DNA of 64,000 nt from Clostridium omnivorum (GTDB taxonomy: Bacteria; Bacillota; Clostridia; Clostridiales; Clostridiaceae), in NCBI RefSeq assembly GCF_026012015.1, contig NZ_BRXR01000001.1:4117501-4181500 (forward strand), given 5' to 3'. Shown in pieces: positions 54,034 to 63,621 of the stretch. How positions within the stretch are numbered: position 1 is the stretch's first letter; each line of letters opens with the position of its first letter. A program made the position numbers and the translations under genes. The notes beneath the pieces were generated by a model. The model did not search any database, had not been told where the DNA came from, and worked only from the letters and a program-made list of their open reading frames with translations.

Positions 54034-55158
54034 ATGGACTTTGAACTGATAGCAACAGCTACCTTTGGACTTGAGTCAGTGGTAGCTAAAGAACTAAAAG
54101 AATTAGGATATGAAGATTTAAAGGTTGAGAATGGAAGGGTAACTTTCACTGGTGATGAATATGATATAGTTACATCAAACATATGGCTTAGAACTGCAGA
54201 TAGAGTACTACTAAAAGTAGCAGAATTCAAGGCTGAAAGCTTTGAAGAGCTATTTCAAGGTACCTTAAAAGTAGATTGGGGAGAAATTATACCTCAAAAC
54301 GGGAAAATGCATGTAGTAGGAAAATCTGTTAAATCAAAATTACATAGCGTTCCTGACTGCCAATCTATTGTAAAAAAAGCAGTTGTTGAGGGAATGAGAA
54401 ACAAGTACAAAGTGGATTGGTTTGAAGAAGACGGGCCAGTATATAAGATAGAAGTAGCTATTTTAAAGGATATTGTAACCTTATCAATAGATACTTCTGG
54501 TGCTGGATTACATAAAAGAGGCTACAGAGAAAATGCTGGAGAGGCGCCAATAAAAGAAACTTTAGCTGCTGCTTTAGTTATGCTTAGTAATTGGAAGCCA
54601 GACATGCAGCTTGCGGATCCATTTTGCGGTTCTGGAACAATACCTATAGAAGCAGCACTTATAGCTAAGAATATAGCTCCTGGACTGAACAGGAGTTTTG
54701 TCTCTGAAGAATGGCATATAATTCCTAAGAATATTTGGGAGGATACAAGAAATCATGCGAGAAATCAAATAAATAATCTTGAATTTAGAATATTAGCTTC
54801 AGATATAGATGGAAGGGTGCTAAGAACTGCAAGAGATAATGCAGCTAGGGCTGGTTTATCGGATTATATTGCCTTTCAAAGGCTGCCTGCAGAAGAATTT
54901 AGTTCCAAAAAGAAAAATGGAGTTATTATCTGCAATCCTCCATATGGGGAAAGGTTAGGGGACAGTAAGCTAGTCGATGAAATATATAGAAATTTAGGAA
55001 GGCTATTTAAGGAACTTGCTGATTGGTCCTTTTATGTTATAACTTCCAATGAAGATTTCCAAAAATCCTTTGGTTTAAAGGCAGATAAAAATAGAAAGCT
55101 GTATAATGGAAGGCTTCAATGCTACTATTATCAATACATAAATAATTTAAAAAAGTAA
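54034..55158 (+). CDS. THUMP-domain class I RNA methyltransferase (RlmL/YpsC type)
   Basis: The 374-residue protein has an N-terminal THUMP domain and a C-terminal SAM-dependent methyltransferase domain. The latter has DPFCGSGTIPIEAALIAKN for SAM and the catalytic NPPYGER motif for N2-guanine methylation. This suits 23S rRNA G2445-type modification, as for YpsC/RlmL. ATG 54034 follows AAGGAGAAAC; the frame runs upstream to 53974 without a ribosome site. It is a single-gene unit. Confidence 0.91.
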   Translation: MDFELIATATFGLESVVAKELKELGYEDLKVENGRVTFTGDEYDIVTSNIWLRTADRVLLKVAEFKAESFEELFQGTLKVDWGEIIPQNGKMHVVGKSVKSKLHSVPDCQSIVKKAVVEGMRNKYKVDWFEEDGPVYKIEVAILKDIVTLSIDTSGAGLHKRGYRENAGEAPIKETLAAALVMLSNWKPDMQLADPFCGSGTIPIEAALIAKNIAPGLNRSFVSEEWHIIPKNIWEDTRNHARNQINNLEFRILASDIDGRVLRTARDNAARAGLSDYIAFQRLPAEEFSSKKKNGVIICNPPYGERLGDSKLVDEIYRNLGRLFKELADWSFYVITSNEDFQKSFGLKADKNRKLYNGRLQCYYYQYINNLKK

Positions 55159-55172
55159 AAATATAGTTAAAT

Positions 55173-55220
55173 AATAAGCCTATATCTTAATTATTGTACA
55201 TGTTAAGATATAGGCTTATT
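55173..55220. terminator. Bidirectional terminator between RNA methyltransferase and rqcH
   Basis: AATAAGCCTATATCTTAA (55173-55190) pairs perfectly with 55203-55220 (18 bp) around a 12-base loop, between two convergent genes. Confidence 0.8.
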
Positions 55221-55229
55221 TCTTATAGT

Positions 55230-56963
55230 CTATTGAATTCTTTTTAAATTTAATTCTTCTGGAGTAACATAAATGGTTCTATTAGTATAATAAATTACCA
55301 TACCAGGTTTTGCACCTGAAGGCTTTTTTACATTTTTAACCTCAGTATAATCCACTGGCACCTTTGAGCCATCCTTTGACTTGCTATAATAAGCTGCTAG
55401 TATTGCTGCTTCCTCGAGAGTTCTCTCTGGCAGGTTTTTTGTATTCTTTATTATAACGTGAGAGCCAGGTATATTCTTTGTATGAAGCCAAATATCCTGC
55501 TTTTCTGCGAATTTTAAAGTAAGGTAGTCATTTTGCATATTGTTCTTACCAATATAAATATCTATACCATCACTAGATACAAAGTGCATTGGTTTAGAAG
55601 TTTGTATTTTTTTCTTATTTTCCTTTTTGAATTTAATATAACCAGTATCAACTAATTCTCTTCTTATTTCTTCAATTTCACTATAATTTTCAACATTTTT
55701 AATGTTAGTTATTACAGATTGAAGATAATCCATCTCTTCTTCTGCAGACTTAAGCTGCAGGATAGCCATTTCTTCTGATTTTTTGTGCTTTGAGTACTTT
55801 TTAAAATAGCTTTGTATATTTTCTGATGGAGTCTTATTTTCATCTAGTGGAATATCAATATATTCTCCATCCTCACTATAATAGTTGAAAATTTTTGCAA
55901 CTTTATCTCCCTTTTTAATATTATAAATAGACGAAGTTAAAAGTTCCCCATATAGCTTTAACTGATCTTTATCATTTGCTTCTTCTATTACATTTTTAAG
56001 TAAGACAATTTTTTTGCTGCATCTATCTATATTTGTTGTGACTACTCTCTGTAAATCAGCACTTCTAGCATTTAGTCTATCTGCCTTATCCTTTTTATAA
56101 TAATAGTCTTCTAAGAGCTTCGATGGTGAATCATAGATTTCTTCCTCTAAATCCTTAAGACCTTCAAGTTTATCACAATAAAAGTCTTTAACAGTATTAT
56201 TATCAATGTAAGACGCAAAATGAAAATCATAGTTTTTAAGCTTGCTAAAAGTTGAGTGAACATGTAAATATATTTCAGCTAAATTTTCTGCAGCTACAGC
56301 TATGTTTCTAGAATTAAGTCTATAGTATATTTCTTTAGAAAATTGCGCGCCTACACCGCTAAAAGTTTTAGAAAACAAAGACTTATCGAACTCTATAAAA
56401 TTAGTATTAATGTATTCTTCAAGTTCTTCCTTTGAGAAGTCAAAAGGATTCAGCTTTTTAGATTCAGGAGGGAATATATATTTAATTCCTGGATAGAGAC
56501 TTCTGTAGCTGTTGATATCTGGTGTAATATGCTTTATGCTGTCTACAACTATTTTGTCCCGCTCTCTTATTAGGGTAATATTACTATGTCTTCCCATGAT
56601 TTCAATAACTAAGGAGTAAACACTATTGAAGCCAAGTTCATCAGTACTTTCAAAGTCGATTATTACTATCCTGTCTGCACCTACTTGTGAGATTTTAATA
56701 AGCCTTGCTCCAGTTAAGTACTTTCTCAGCACCATGCAGAACATAGGTGGAGTTAAGGGGTTTACCTTATTAATATCAGTTAAATGCAGCTTTGGATATA
56801 CTGAACTAGCGCTAATAAGCAGCCTGTAGTTAACCCTGTCTGAACGTAAATTTAATACTATTTCATCTTTTTCTGGCTGAGTTATTTTATCTACTCTACT
56901 ATTTAAAATTTTATTATTTAATTCATATACTATACTGTATAAGAAAATTCCGTCTAAAGCCAT
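55230..56963 (-). CDS. rqcH: Ribosome quality-control factor RqcH (NFACT / FbpA family)
   Basis: RqcH binds stalled large ribosomal subunits and adds alanine tails that mark the peptide for degradation. In other species the family was first described as a fibronectin-binding protein. The 577-residue protein has the N-terminal NFACT-N domain (MALDGIFLYSIVYELNNKI), a coiled-coil middle and a C-terminal NFACT-R domain (DIWLHTKNIPGSHVIIKN). ATG 56963, after GGAAGGATTG read on the minus strand, is preferred over an upstream ATG. Confidence 0.93.
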   Translation of the reverse strand: MALDGIFLYSIVYELNNKILNSRVDKITQPEKDEIVLNLRSDRVNYRLLISASSVYPKLHLTDINKVNPLTPPMFCMVLRKYLTGARLIKISQVGADRIVIIDFESTDELGFNSVYSLVIEIMGRHSNITLIRERDKIVVDSIKHITPDINSYRSLYPGIKYIFPPESKKLNPFDFSKEELEEYINTNFIEFDKSLFSKTFSGVGAQFSKEIYYRLNSRNIAVAAENLAEIYLHVHSTFSKLKNYDFHFASYIDNNTVKDFYCDKLEGLKDLEEEIYDSPSKLLEDYYYKKDKADRLNARSADLQRVVTTNIDRCSKKIVLLKNVIEEANDKDQLKLYGELLTSSIYNIKKGDKVAKIFNYYSEDGEYIDIPLDENKTPSENIQSYFKKYSKHKKSEEMAILQLKSAEEEMDYLQSVITNIKNVENYSEIEEIRRELVDTGYIKFKKENKKKIQTSKPMHFVSSDGIDIYIGKNNMQNDYLTLKFAEKQDIWLHTKNIPGSHVIIKNTKNLPERTLEEAAILAAYYSKSKDGSKVPVDYTEVKNVKKPSGAKPGMVIYYTNRTIYVTPEELNLKRIQ

Positions 56964-57146
56964 ATAATCAATCCTTCCCTTGGATATAAATAACAATATG
57001 CATTTGTAGAATAGTATATCATTTTATGTAGTTAAAATCAAAAAGTTAGTGCTGTATCATTTATTATTTTATTATTTATGTTAAAATATGATTATAATAT
57101 TTTAGCATAGATGTTTTAAGAGGCCTATATTGAGGAGTTGAGAAAT

Positions 57147-57965
57147 ATGAAATTTACAAAAATGAATGGAACAGGAAATGATTTTGTTGTTATTGAGGAT
57201 TTAGAAAATCAAATAAATAACACCGGAGAGCTGGCAAAAAAGCTTTGTGATAGACGCTTTGGTATTGGTGGAGATGGAATACTATTAGTTAGAAAAAGCT
57301 CTAAAGCTGATATAGCTATGGAAATTATTAATTCGGATGGGTCTTATGCCTCCATGTGCGGAAATGGAATAAGATGCTTTGCTAAATATGCCTATGAAAA
57401 TGGCTTAGTAAAGAAGGAAGATATGACCATTGATACTGGCGACGGAGTAAAGATTGCCATACTTGAAATAAAAGGCAGCAAAGTAGTAAGTATAACAATA
57501 AACATGGGATTTCCATCTTTTGAGCCTAGTGTAATCCCTGCGTTATCTAAGGAATATATTATTAATAAAAATATAAAGGCAAATGATAAGGAATATTTAA
57601 TTAATACAATACTTATGGGAGTGCCTCATTCGGTTATCTTCGGAAAGTTAGAAGGTTTTCATGTTACTGAAGGAAAGGCTATTGAAAAATATGACCTCTA
57701 CCCACAAGGAACTAATGTTAATTTTTGCGAAGTGGTAGATGAGAATAATATTAGGGTTAAAACCTGGGAAAGGGGAGCTGGTGCAACCTTAGCATGTGGA
57801 ACAGGCTGTTGCGCTTCAGCTGTTATTTCAAATTATCTTGGATATACAAATAAGATGGTCAATGTTGAAATACCTGGTGGAAGGTTAACTGTTGAAATAA
57901 CAAACGAAGGTATTCTTATGACCGGGCCTGCTGAAGTCAATTTCATTGGAGAAGTAAAAATTTAA
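57147..57965 (+). CDS. dapF: Diaminopimelate epimerase DapF
   Basis: DapF converts LL- to meso-diaminopimelate for peptidoglycan and lysine. The 272-residue protein begins MKFTKMNGTGNDFVV and has the two active-site cysteines, Cys71 in SMCGNGIRC and Cys217 in ACGTGCC. ATG 57147 lies nine bases after GAGGAG; an upstream TTG at 57138 overlaps that site. It is divergent from rqcH and fits the DAP-type MurE in this window. Confidence 0.97.
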   Translation: MKFTKMNGTGNDFVVIEDLENQINNTGELAKKLCDRRFGIGGDGILLVRKSSKADIAMEIINSDGSYASMCGNGIRCFAKYAYENGLVKKEDMTIDTGDGVKIAILEIKGSKVVSITINMGFPSFEPSVIPALSKEYIINKNIKANDKEYLINTILMGVPHSVIFGKLEGFHVTEGKAIEKYDLYPQGTNVNFCEVVDENNIRVKTWERGAGATLACGTGCCASAVISNYLGYTNKMVNVEIPGGRLTVEITNEGILMTGPAEVNFIGEVKI

Positions 57966-58282
57966 ATATATAACAATAAAGTTATATAAATAGTTATATA
58001 GATGCAAGAATGCTGCATGGCTGTTAGTTAGCTGTGCAGCATTTTTTGTAACCAAAAGAACCTATATAGTAAGCTAAAGACCTGAGAGTACTAAATAAAT
58101 ATGTAAAGAATAGAAGACAAATTAAAATATTTTCCGCCTTTATATATATTTGTGTTTAAATTAAGATTTGATGTCAATAATACCTAAAGGTAAAAATAAA
58201 AATTTACAATACATAATAATAATTCGAGTATGATTATTTTTAAATACGTATTGACTTAAGAAGTTGAAGAAAGGTAAGAAAT
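57966..58282 (+). other. 317-base intergenic region before the pilus operon
   Basis: This gap holds the dapF terminator near its left end. The remaining roughly 235 bases before the pilB-like gene are AT-rich. I see no c-di-GMP riboswitch, no clear promoter pair and no coding frame. A TTTACA at 58203 and a TATGAT near 58229 are too far apart for a standard promoter. Confidence 0.5.
58009..58050 (+). terminator. Rho-independent terminator after dapF
   Basis: AATGCTGCA (58009-58017) pairs with TGCAGCATT (58035-58043), with an inner GGCT/AGCT stem, and TTTTTT follows. Confidence 0.85.
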
Positions 58283-59770
58283 ATGGAAAACATCAATCTT
58301 TATAATATTGAAATCAATAAAAAAGCTATAGAAGTCATGAGTAAAGATATGGTGGTTAAGCATAACTTATTTCCTTTTTATGCGGACTCAAGGGAACTGC
58401 ATATTGCTTGCTGCAAGAGTCTTAAAAATGAAATAATTAAGGATATAGAGTTTTTGACTGAAAAAATAATTAAGCTTTTTTATGCCTCAGAGAAGGATAT
58501 ACAGTACTTTATAAATTCCTACTATTATGAGCAGGAAATTGATAATGCCCTTGAGGAATTTATGGGCGAAGCCTCAAGCAACTTGGAAAGTAACAACAAG
58601 GAAGAACAAATATCTGTAATGGAAAGTGCACCTGTAGTTAGATTTATTGATGTAATAATAAATCAGGCAATAAATAAAAGAGCTAGTGATATTCATATAG
58701 AACCGTTTGAATACTTAGTTAAAATAAGATATAGAATTGATGGTATATTATATGAAGTAAAAAATCTTCCTAAAGAAATATTTCCTCCACTTTGTACTCG
58801 GTTAAAACTTTTATCAAATATAGATATAACAGAAAAAAGAATCCCTCAAGATGGTAAGTTTGAGCACCTATGGAGGGGAGAGAGATACGATATAAGAGTT
58901 TCCTCTCTTCCAATCACATATGGGGAGAAGCTTGTTATGAGAATTCTCTACAAAAATAAAGGAATATCTAAACTAGAATCCCTAGGTTTTAGTGAAGATA
59001 TTTCAAAGCTCCTAAGAAACATTCTAAATAGTCCACATGGAATTTTATTAGTAACTGGTCCTACTGGCAGCGGTAAATCTACAACTCTTTATGCTATGCT
59101 TAATGAGCTTGATAAGAAAAGTAAAAATATAATTACTATAGAAGATCCAGTGGAATATGATATTCCAGGTGTTAATCAAGTTAATGTAAATACAAAAGCA
59201 GGCTTAACTTTTTCCAGCGGTCTTAGAAGTATTTTGCGGCAAGACCCAAATGTGATAATGCTAGGTGAGATTAGAGACGAGGAGACTGCTCAAATAGCTG
59301 TGAGAGCGGCTATAACAGGGCATCTAGTAATCTCAACCTTACATACTAATGATTCAATTAGTGCTATATCAAGACTAATTGATATGGGAGTGCCAAAATA
59401 TTTAATTTCAGATGCTCTAATTTGCAGTATAGCACAAAGACTTGTGAGACTGCTCTGTCCAAATTGTAAAGTTAAATATAAGCCCTCAAGCAGCGAGAGA
59501 GAAGTACTTTGTTTAGATTCAGGAGTTGAACTTTTTAAACCTAAAGGCTGCAGCTGCTGTAATTATACAGGATATGAAGGGAGAACAGTAGTTTATGAGC
59601 TGCTTCATTTAAATAGCATCCATAAAAAAATAATATCAGAGCAAAATTCTATAGAAGGATTAAGAGACTATTGTAAATGCACAAATTTTATTAGCATACC
59701 TGAGAGCTGTAAGAGTTTATTGATCACTGGATATACCAGCTACGAAGAGTTGCTAAAGTTAATAGTATAA
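58283..59770 (+). CDS. pilB: Type IV pilus / type II secretion extension ATPase (PilB/GspE)
   Basis: This hexameric ATPase powers pilin extrusion. The 495-residue protein has an N-terminal T2SSE_N-like domain and the secretion-ATPase core. Walker A, GPTGSGKST, starts at residue 259; the Asp-box region (TIEDPVEYDIPGVNQVNVN), HTNDS and a zinc tetracysteine (CPNCK, CSCC) are also present. It starts an operon with a platform protein and four prepilins. PilB and ComGA/GspE are hard to separate by sequence. Confidence 0.92.
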   Translation: MENINLYNIEINKKAIEVMSKDMVVKHNLFPFYADSRELHIACCKSLKNEIIKDIEFLTEKIIKLFYASEKDIQYFINSYYYEQEIDNALEEFMGEASSNLESNNKEEQISVMESAPVVRFIDVIINQAINKRASDIHIEPFEYLVKIRYRIDGILYEVKNLPKEIFPPLCTRLKLLSNIDITEKRIPQDGKFEHLWRGERYDIRVSSLPITYGEKLVMRILYKNKGISKLESLGFSEDISKLLRNILNSPHGILLVTGPTGSGKSTTLYAMLNELDKKSKNIITIEDPVEYDIPGVNQVNVNTKAGLTFSSGLRSILRQDPNVIMLGEIRDEETAQIAVRAAITGHLVISTLHTNDSISAISRLIDMGVPKYLISDALICSIAQRLVRLLCPNCKVKYKPSSSEREVLCLDSGVELFKPKGCSCCNYTGYEGRTVVYELLHLNSIHKKIISEQNSIEGLRDYCKCTNFISIPESCKSLLITGYTSYEELLKLIV

Positions 59771-59790
59771 ATAGAATTTGGAGTAATAAG

Positions 59791-61011
59791 ATGAACAGTT
59801 ATAAATTTATTGCTAAGGATATAAATGGTACCAATATAAAAGGTAAAGAGGCTGCTTCAGACCCCTCTGAACTAATTATAATTCTGAGAAACAAAGGCTT
59901 ATATTTAATCAATTATAAATTAGTAAAGCAAAGGGAGAAATTTAATACTACTTTTAATGGGATTTTTGGTAGAAGACTAGCTTTAAAGGACTTATCATAT
60001 TTATGTAAACAGTTTTCAGTTATATTATCAGCTGGTATTTCTATAGCAGAGGCAATTGAGATTTTGCAGGAAGAATCAATTGATAATAATCTAAAAAGCT
60101 CGTTAGCCCGAATTAAATCAATGATTTATAACGGTGACAGCCTTTCTAATAGTATGAAAAAGCTTGGAAAGGTTTTTCCTTTGTTTATGATTAAAATGGT
60201 AGCTGTAGGAGAAGAAAGCGGAAAGCTAGATATTATTTTAATGAAACTATCAATCTACTATGAAAAGCAGAATAAAATGAGAAGCAAGACAATCAGTGCT
60301 TTAATATATCCAGCGGTAGTGTTTATTGTAAGCATAGTAATTATGCTTTTTCTAATGATCAAGGTGGTACCAATATTTGCAGATAATTTGCTTTCCTCCG
60401 GAGGGGAGTTACCTGTTATAACGGTTTTTGTTCTAGCTATCAGTGATTTTTTAACTAGACAGTATCCTTTAATTTTTGTAGTAATGGTGTTCATAATAAT
60501 AGCATCTATCTGTGTTAAAGATAAGTACTTTTATAGAATAAAAAAGGATAGAGTAAAGCTTAACCTTCCTGTTATAAAGAAAATCTATCTTAAGCTTGTA
60601 TGCTCTAAATTTGCAGATGCATTTAGTATGCTAATAGGAAGCGGCATTTCTGTAGTTAAGTCTTTAGATATAGTAGCTCAACTTCTAGATAATATTATAA
60701 TTGAAGAAAAGCTACAAGCTTGCATATTAAAAGTAAATAATGGAGAAAGTTTGTCTTCAGTTATAAAAGATATGAAGATATTCCCCAAATTACTGTGCTC
60801 AATGATTAAAATTGGTGAGGAAACTGGTTGTATTGAAGAACTGCTTCATAAGGTTTCAGAGATTTTTGAAGAAGAAGCCTATGAGAGTATAAGTAAAGTA
60901 ACAGTTTTAATTGAACCTGTAATGATATGCTTTCTTTCTGTAATGGTTGCATTTATTATTGGGGCGACCATGCTTCCAATGCTAAATATGATGAAAGTAA
61001 TGGGGAGCTAA
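59791..61011 (+). CDS. pilC: Type IV pilus / type II secretion platform protein (PilC/GspF)
   Basis: The inner-membrane platform on which the pilus is assembled. The 406-residue protein has two T2SSF repeats (LCKQFSVILSAGISIAEAIE, then CSKFADAFSMLIGSGISVVK) and three membrane helices, near residues 170-195, 220-240 and at the C-terminus. It follows pilB by 20 bases after a weak GGAG site and precedes the first prepilin by three bases. Confidence 0.93.
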   Translation: MNSYKFIAKDINGTNIKGKEAASDPSELIIILRNKGLYLINYKLVKQREKFNTTFNGIFGRRLALKDLSYLCKQFSVILSAGISIAEAIEILQEESIDNNLKSSLARIKSMIYNGDSLSNSMKKLGKVFPLFMIKMVAVGEESGKLDIILMKLSIYYEKQNKMRSKTISALIYPAVVFIVSIVIMLFLMIKVVPIFADNLLSSGGELPVITVFVLAISDFLTRQYPLIFVVMVFIIIASICVKDKYFYRIKKDRVKLNLPVIKKIYLKLVCSKFADAFSMLIGSGISVVKSLDIVAQLLDNIIIEEKLQACILKVNNGESLSSVIKDMKIFPKLLCSMIKIGEETGCIEELLHKVSEIFEEEAYESISKVTVLIEPVMICFLSVMVAFIIGATMLPMLNMMKVMGS

Positions 61012-61014
61012 CAT

Positions 61015-61458
61015 ATGCAGAAAAAAAAGGGGTTTACATTAATTGAACTGCTTTTAACCATTTGTATTATTTCTATTATAAGTAGTGCAATGGCAGCTGG
61101 CATTACATCATATTTTAAGACCAGGAATAAATATGAAGCTAGGTTTACTCAGAACTGTATTTTAGGGGTTATAAGCAATGCAAAACAGTATTGTAGAGAA
61201 AAGAATAAGTACGGTGATGTGGTGTTTGACCTTTCTGCAAATGAGATATACTTTAAGAGCGATTTTTCAATTAAGGATAAATTTTATTTGCCTAAGAATG
61301 TAAAACTTTCGGGTGTAAGTAATTATAATAAAAAAATTGAAATTAATAATAGGGGAATTATTAGCGGGGATGCTTGTACCATCACTCTAAAAGATTTAAG
61401 TGGAAATCTTTATTACATTACTGTATGTGTGGGGTCTTTTTATGTGGAAATCAAATAG
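61015..61458 (+). CDS. Prepilin-like protein 1 (minor, GspH-like)
   Basis: The 147-residue protein has a class III signal: MQKKKG then FTLIELLLTICIISI, so the prepilin peptidase cuts after Gly6 and leaves Phe1 with Glu5. The rest is a small beta-rich head. The first pilin of such a cluster is sometimes the major one, but this head resembles minor GspH/ComGD types. It overlaps the next gene by 17 bases. Confidence 0.85.
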   Translation: MQKKKGFTLIELLLTICIISIISSAMAAGITSYFKTRNKYEARFTQNCILGVISNAKQYCREKNKYGDVVFDLSANEIYFKSDFSIKDKFYLPKNVKLSGVSNYNKKIEINNRGIISGDACTITLKDLSGNLYYITVCVGSFYVEIK

Positions 61459-61903
61459 TAAGAAAGGATATACCTTAATTGAAGTAGTGTGCTCTTTGAC
61501 AATATTAGCAATTTTACTTTTAGCTGCAATGATAACTGAGCTATATTACTTTTCTTTGAAAAGATATAATCAAAACTTGTTACAATGTACATGTTATTTA
61601 GAAGCTTTAAAAAGTAATTTAAGAGATCAATATTCCTATGCTGATATCAATTCATTACAAGCTGCTAGAAATTATTATGTTCCAAAAGAAAATATAAATA
61701 TGGATGAATTAAAGGAAACAAATTTTATAAGTGATTTATTGGTTCAGCCGCCACTAGAAGGTGAAGTGTTAGAAAAACCTTACGTTGAAATAAGAAAAGA
61801 AATTGGGGAGGGAAGATGTATAAATATTAAGCTTACCGCCTATATTCAAAATAAAAGTGGGACCAAAACTTTGAAGATTGAATTTTTAAAAGGGGATTAC
61901 TAA
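61442..61903 (+). CDS. Prepilin-like protein 2 (minor, GspI-like)
   Basis: The 153-residue protein starts MWKSNSKKG then YTLIEVVCSLTILAILLL, a prepilin leader with Glu5. ATG 61442 is preferred; the frame extends to 61400, which would place a hydrophobic stretch before the leader. It overlaps the previous gene and abuts the next one. A role as minor pseudopilin is inferred from the cluster. Confidence 0.83.
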   Translation: MWKSNSKKGYTLIEVVCSLTILAILLLAAMITELYYFSLKRYNQNLLQCTCYLEALKSNLRDQYSYADINSLQAARNYYVPKENINMDELKETNFISDLLVQPPLEGEVLEKPYVEIRKEIGEGRCINIKLTAYIQNKSGTKTLKIEFLKGDY

Positions 61904-62415
61904 TGAAAAAAGGGTTTACTCTAATCGAAATAATAATTGCTGCAGCCTTAGCATCTGTAGTTTTGACTATTGGTTCCTATGTTCTAGTAACTTCAACAAA
62001 GTTATATAAAAATGAAATAGCTAGGAATAAATATATGTATTATCTGAAGGAAGCTTCGATGTATATTGAGAGCGAAGTGCAAAATAGTGAAGAAATAGTC
62101 TACAAAGGTACAGTTAACGAGAAATATTTAAAGATTACTTCTATAGAAGTAAATGAGAATAAACTTACAATACATAGGGCTGAACAGAAGATTGAAGCAG
62201 TACCCATAGACTATAGAAAAGAAATATTTTTAAATACACAAAAGAATCTTGTCGTAACATATTATGAAAATAGTTTTAATAAGGGTATAAATAATATAAC
62301 AACCCATTTAAAAACCTTTGTCTGCAGTAAAATGGGTAATATAATATATCTTTCTATGGAAAGTGAAAATGGAGATAGGTTTGAAAGATGCATAGAGGTC
62401 AGCGTACTAAATTAA
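61903..62415 (+). CDS. Prepilin-like protein 3 (minor, GspJ-like)
   Basis: The 170-residue protein has the leader MKKG then FTLIEIIIAAALASVVLTIG with Glu5, and a longer helical and beta head. It starts on the last base of the previous stop codon and overlaps the next gene by 28 bases, so the four prepilins are tightly coupled. GspJ-like by size and order. Confidence 0.84.
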   Translation: MKKGFTLIEIIIAAALASVVLTIGSYVLVTSTKLYKNEIARNKYMYYLKEASMYIESEVQNSEEIVYKGTVNEKYLKITSIEVNENKLTIHRAEQKIEAVPIDYRKEIFLNTQKNLVVTYYENSFNKGINNITTHLKTFVCSKMGNIIYLSMESENGDRFERCIEVSVLN

Positions 62416-62846
62416 AAAAAGGTTATATACTAGTTGATACACTAATTATTGGATTAATTGCAATGATAATTGCATTATTTTGCTATAGTCTAGTTTTACA
62501 AGAGTTAAAGTATAATACAAGTTTTTATAGCTATACAAAAGTAAATGTTGATGTGCAAAACTATAAAGAGATTTTATTGACAAAGGTTAATGATAATATT
62601 AATGCTAATGTTATGGATAGAAGCCTAAATAATATTAAGAATTATCTTAGTTGTAATCTTACAACTATTTATATAACAAACAATAAGGCAAGTATTTCCT
62701 ATAGTACACTAAAGAGTTGTCTTATATTAAAATCATATTTTGATGAGTCCCATCATAGAGAAGATTTCTTTGATATTATAGTTGAAAGCGGAACAGTAAA
62801 ATATGTTTATAAGAGTACTAATTACGAAAGCGGGGCGATGGAATAG
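62388..62846 (+). CDS. Prepilin-like protein 4 with divergent leader
   Basis: The 152-residue protein has a leader-like KKG then YILVDTLIIGLIAMIIALF. Glu5 of normal pilins is replaced by Asp, and FTLI by YILV. The head is short with two cysteines. It may be a capping GspK/PilX-like subunit, whose position 5 is often not Glu. Cleavage is likely but not certain. It overlaps the previous gene and is two bases from the next one. Confidence 0.72.
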   Translation: MHRGQRTKLKKGYILVDTLIIGLIAMIIALFCYSLVLQELKYNTSFYSYTKVNVDVQNYKEILLTKVNDNINANVMDRSLNNIKNYLSCNLTTIYITNNKASISYSTLKSCLILKSYFDESHHREDFFDIIVESGTVKYVYKSTNYESGAME

Positions 62847-62848
62847 TA

Positions 62849-63607
62849 ATGTTTAATAACTATGTGGTTGAAATAGAAGAAAATAAAATGCTAGATATAA
62901 GACTTATGAAAAAGCTTCCTTTAAAAAGCAGCTTTAAGATAATGAAATCTATTATGCCCAGTGGCGATATTACTGGTGTTAATGTGGATATTCGTAGGAA
63001 AAAGATATATGTCATTGTGGAAGGAGAAGAAGTATATATTAAACTCATTACTATACCTAGGGTTAATTACAGTAAAATTGAGGATTTAATAAGAGGCGAA
63101 TTACTCTATTATTTTAAGGAAATCGAAAATATTTTATTTACATATTCCATATTAAAGGAAGTTGATAGGTGTTTTGAAGTCATTGTATTTTGCTTAAACG
63201 CTGATAAAATTGATGTGCTTCAAAAGAGCTTTTGTGATATTAGTCAGGTTAAAGGTATTTATTTAATACAGTTTTGCATATTAAACTTTATGAAAAAGAC
63301 AATTAATGAAGATAACTTCAATGTAGTGTTTTCTTTAAAAAAATCCTTGTATTTAATGGAGGTAAAATTCAATATTCTTAAGAAAAATAGGGTAATTAAA
63401 GAAGTTATGTCCTCAGAGGAATTCAAATCTCAGGTTGATGGCTTTATTAAATATAAGATAAGCAGCTATAATGATGTAAATACTTATTTTGTAAATATTG
63501 ATAATAAAGTATGGATAGAGGAATACATAAAGGAAGGATGCTTTAAGGATTTAGGAAGGTTCAGTGAGAAGGAGATAATTGAAAATTCTACAATAAGCAG
63601 TAAATAA
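62849..63607 (+). CDS. pilM: PilM/GspL-like pilus assembly protein, short form
   Basis: The 252-residue cytoplasmic protein has the PilM-like segment IKLITIPRVNYSKIEDLIRG followed by ELLYYFKEIE, and lies between the pilins and a PilN-like gene. PilM usually has about 350 residues with an actin-like ATP fold. Here the C-terminal subdomain and its glycine-rich ATP loops are not seen, so ATP binding is doubtful. The name rests on order and this motif. Confidence 0.62.
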   Translation: MFNNYVVEIEENKMLDIRLMKKLPLKSSFKIMKSIMPSGDITGVNVDIRRKKIYVIVEGEEVYIKLITIPRVNYSKIEDLIRGELLYYFKEIENILFTYSILKEVDRCFEVIVFCLNADKIDVLQKSFCDISQVKGIYLIQFCILNFMKKTINEDNFNVVFSLKKSLYLMEVKFNILKKNRVIKEVMSSEEFKSQVDGFIKYKISSYNDVNTYFVNIDNKVWIEEYIKEGCFKDLGRFSEKEIIENSTISSK

Positions 63608-63621
63608 AGGAGTAAAAGGAT

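Noticed and set aside
58050-58282. c-di-GMP riboswitch upstream of the pilus operon, as in C. difficile
   Set aside because: I looked for the conserved class I and class II core sequences and found none; only AT-rich sequence is present.
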